64,000 nucleotides of DNA, from positions 372,001 through 436,000 of the forward strand of contig NZ_NERU01000001.1 of the NCBI RefSeq assembly GCF_003063265.1. The letters are read 5' to 3'. The notes under the pieces were generated by a model. That model was not told the DNA's origin. It worked only from the letters and a program-made list of their open reading frames with translations, and searched no databases. The DNA is from Limnohabitans sp. WS1 (GTDB taxonomy: Bacteria > Pseudomonadota > Gammaproteobacteria > Burkholderiales > Burkholderiaceae_C). Made by a program: the position numbers and the translations under genes. Shown here piece by piece: positions 63,471 through 64,000 of the stretch; the first letter of the stretch is position 1; every line of letters begins with the position of its first letter.

Positions 63471-64000
63471 GAATCTCTCCAAACGCGAATTTATCCAGGT
63501 CATGGGTGCCGGCACGATGGCTGGCATGAGCATGGGCGCTTACGCCCAATCCAGCGCGAGCACAGCCGCCAATGGTTTGTATGACATCCCCAAGTTCGGC
63601 AATGTGTCTTTCCTGCACATGACCGATTGCCATGCGCAGCTCAAGCCGATTTATTTCCGTGAGCCCAGCATCAACTTGGGCATTGGCTCCATGCAGGGCA
63701 ACCTGCCGCATTTGGTCGGTGAGTATTTGTTGCAAGTGGCCAAGATCCGCCCGGGCACGGCGGAGGCCCATGCGCTGACCTATCTGGACTACGAAAAAGC
63801 CGCCAAGCGCTACGGCAAGGTGGGTGGTTTTGCGCACCTGGCCACACTGGTCAAGCGCATGAAGGCCAGCCGCCCCGGCGCTTTGCTGCTCGACGGTGGT
63901 GACACCTGGCAAGGCTCGGGCACCAGTTTGTGGACCAACGGCCAGGACATGGTCGATGCCTGCAAACTCTTGGGCGTGGACGTGATGACCGGCCACTGGG
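63469..64000 (+). CDS. soxB: Sulfur-oxidation hydrolase SoxB (N-terminal part, cut by window end)
   Basis: The first 177 codons of soxB are present. SoxB is a di-manganese hydrolase releasing sulfate from SoxY. The Tat-like signal has K-R-E-F-I-Q (residues 5-10), with Lys-Arg in place of the usual Arg pair. Metallophosphatase motifs follow: H-M-T-D-C-H-A-Q-L-K (about 50-59) and L-L-D-G-G-D-T-W-Q-G (about 139-148). No Shine-Dalgarno sequence is seen; an operator-like site overlaps the ATG. The gene lies after a terminator and so has its own promoter. Confidence 0.95.
   Translation, partial: MNLSKREFIQVMGAGTMAGMSMGAYAQSSASTAANGLYDIPKFGNVSFLHMTDCHAQLKPIYFREPSINLGIGSMQGNLPHLVGEYLLQVAKIRPGTAEAHALTYLDYEKAAKRYGKVGGFAHLATLVKRMKASRPGALLLDGGDTWQGSGTSLWTNGQDMVDACKLLGVDVMTGHW

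Overview
The window is typical of a freshwater betaproteobacterium of the order Burkholderiales, most likely the family Comamonadaceae (Limnohabitans/Rhodoferax-like). The reasons are the protein flavour, the high GC, and the combination of form II RubisCO, a complete Calvin-cycle operon and a soxCDYZAXB cluster. This lineage call is an inference from remembered family resemblance; no search was run. The gene content describes a facultative sulfur-oxidising autotroph. I see no tRNA, rRNA, CRISPR array or insertion sequence, and no gene-free stretch longer than 300 bases.

Bases 1-12000 are general and purine-catabolic. They hold a DUF4160/DUF2442 pair, a PPK2-type polyphosphate kinase, a secreted nuclease lipoprotein with a decayed copy of its own 5' end about 1.15 kb upstream, xanthine dehydrogenase (xdhA, xdhB and the distant chaperone xdhC), two MFS transporters, a small Cys-rich protein, a TonB-like lipoprotein and the cytochrome-linked urate oxidase PuuD. 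Together they would convert hypoxanthine/xanthine to urate and oxidise urate further.

Bases 12000-34700 mix sulfur handling with carbon fixation. Two YeeE/YedE sulfur-compound permeases lie next to a SoxW-like thioredoxin. They are followed by an FNR-like regulator, a periplasmic rhodanese with an FNR box, and then cbbR divergent from cbbM-cbbQ-cbbO. Next come a noncanonical MBL-fold protein, a TetR-controlled DevBCA-like exporter and a TonB protein. An ArsR-rhodanese fusion regulator, a sterol-desaturase-like oxidase and another rhodanese follow. A probable persulfide-detoxifying operon (peroxiredoxin, persulfide dioxygenase, DUF3817, SulP) and a DsrE-like protein close the region.

Bases 34700-44700 are the main cbb operon (cbbY, rpe, cbbF, cbbP, cbbT, cbbZ, gap, pgk, fba). 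Its upstream region shares a 29-base CTTAATT-N11-AATATTGAATT element with the cbbR-cbbM intergenic region, the best in-sequence evidence that one CbbR controls both operons.

Bases 44700-64000 return to sulfur. They hold an Rrf2 regulator with a coupled leader peptide, a methyltransferase, a COQ7-like enzyme, a rhodanese lipoprotein, an OsmC protein and a CsoR/CstR-like repressor. An ArsR-controlled RND efflux operon follows, with built-in DUF2892 and rhodanese genes. The region ends with small cytochromes, a DUF302 lipoprotein, a FadL-type porin and the SoxR-like ArsR regulator heading soxCDYZAX and soxB, which is cut by the window edge.

The most novel-looking signals are regulatory. Six 20-base sites of form ATATNAG-N6-CTNATAT lie in front of sulfur genes, and two ATACC/GGTAT sites resemble CsoR/CstR operators. 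Gene-adjacent perfect dyads lie before the TetR gene, two of the ArsR-type genes and the RND divergon. The RND-DUF2892-TolC-rhodanese operon is the best candidate for an undescribed export or detoxification system.
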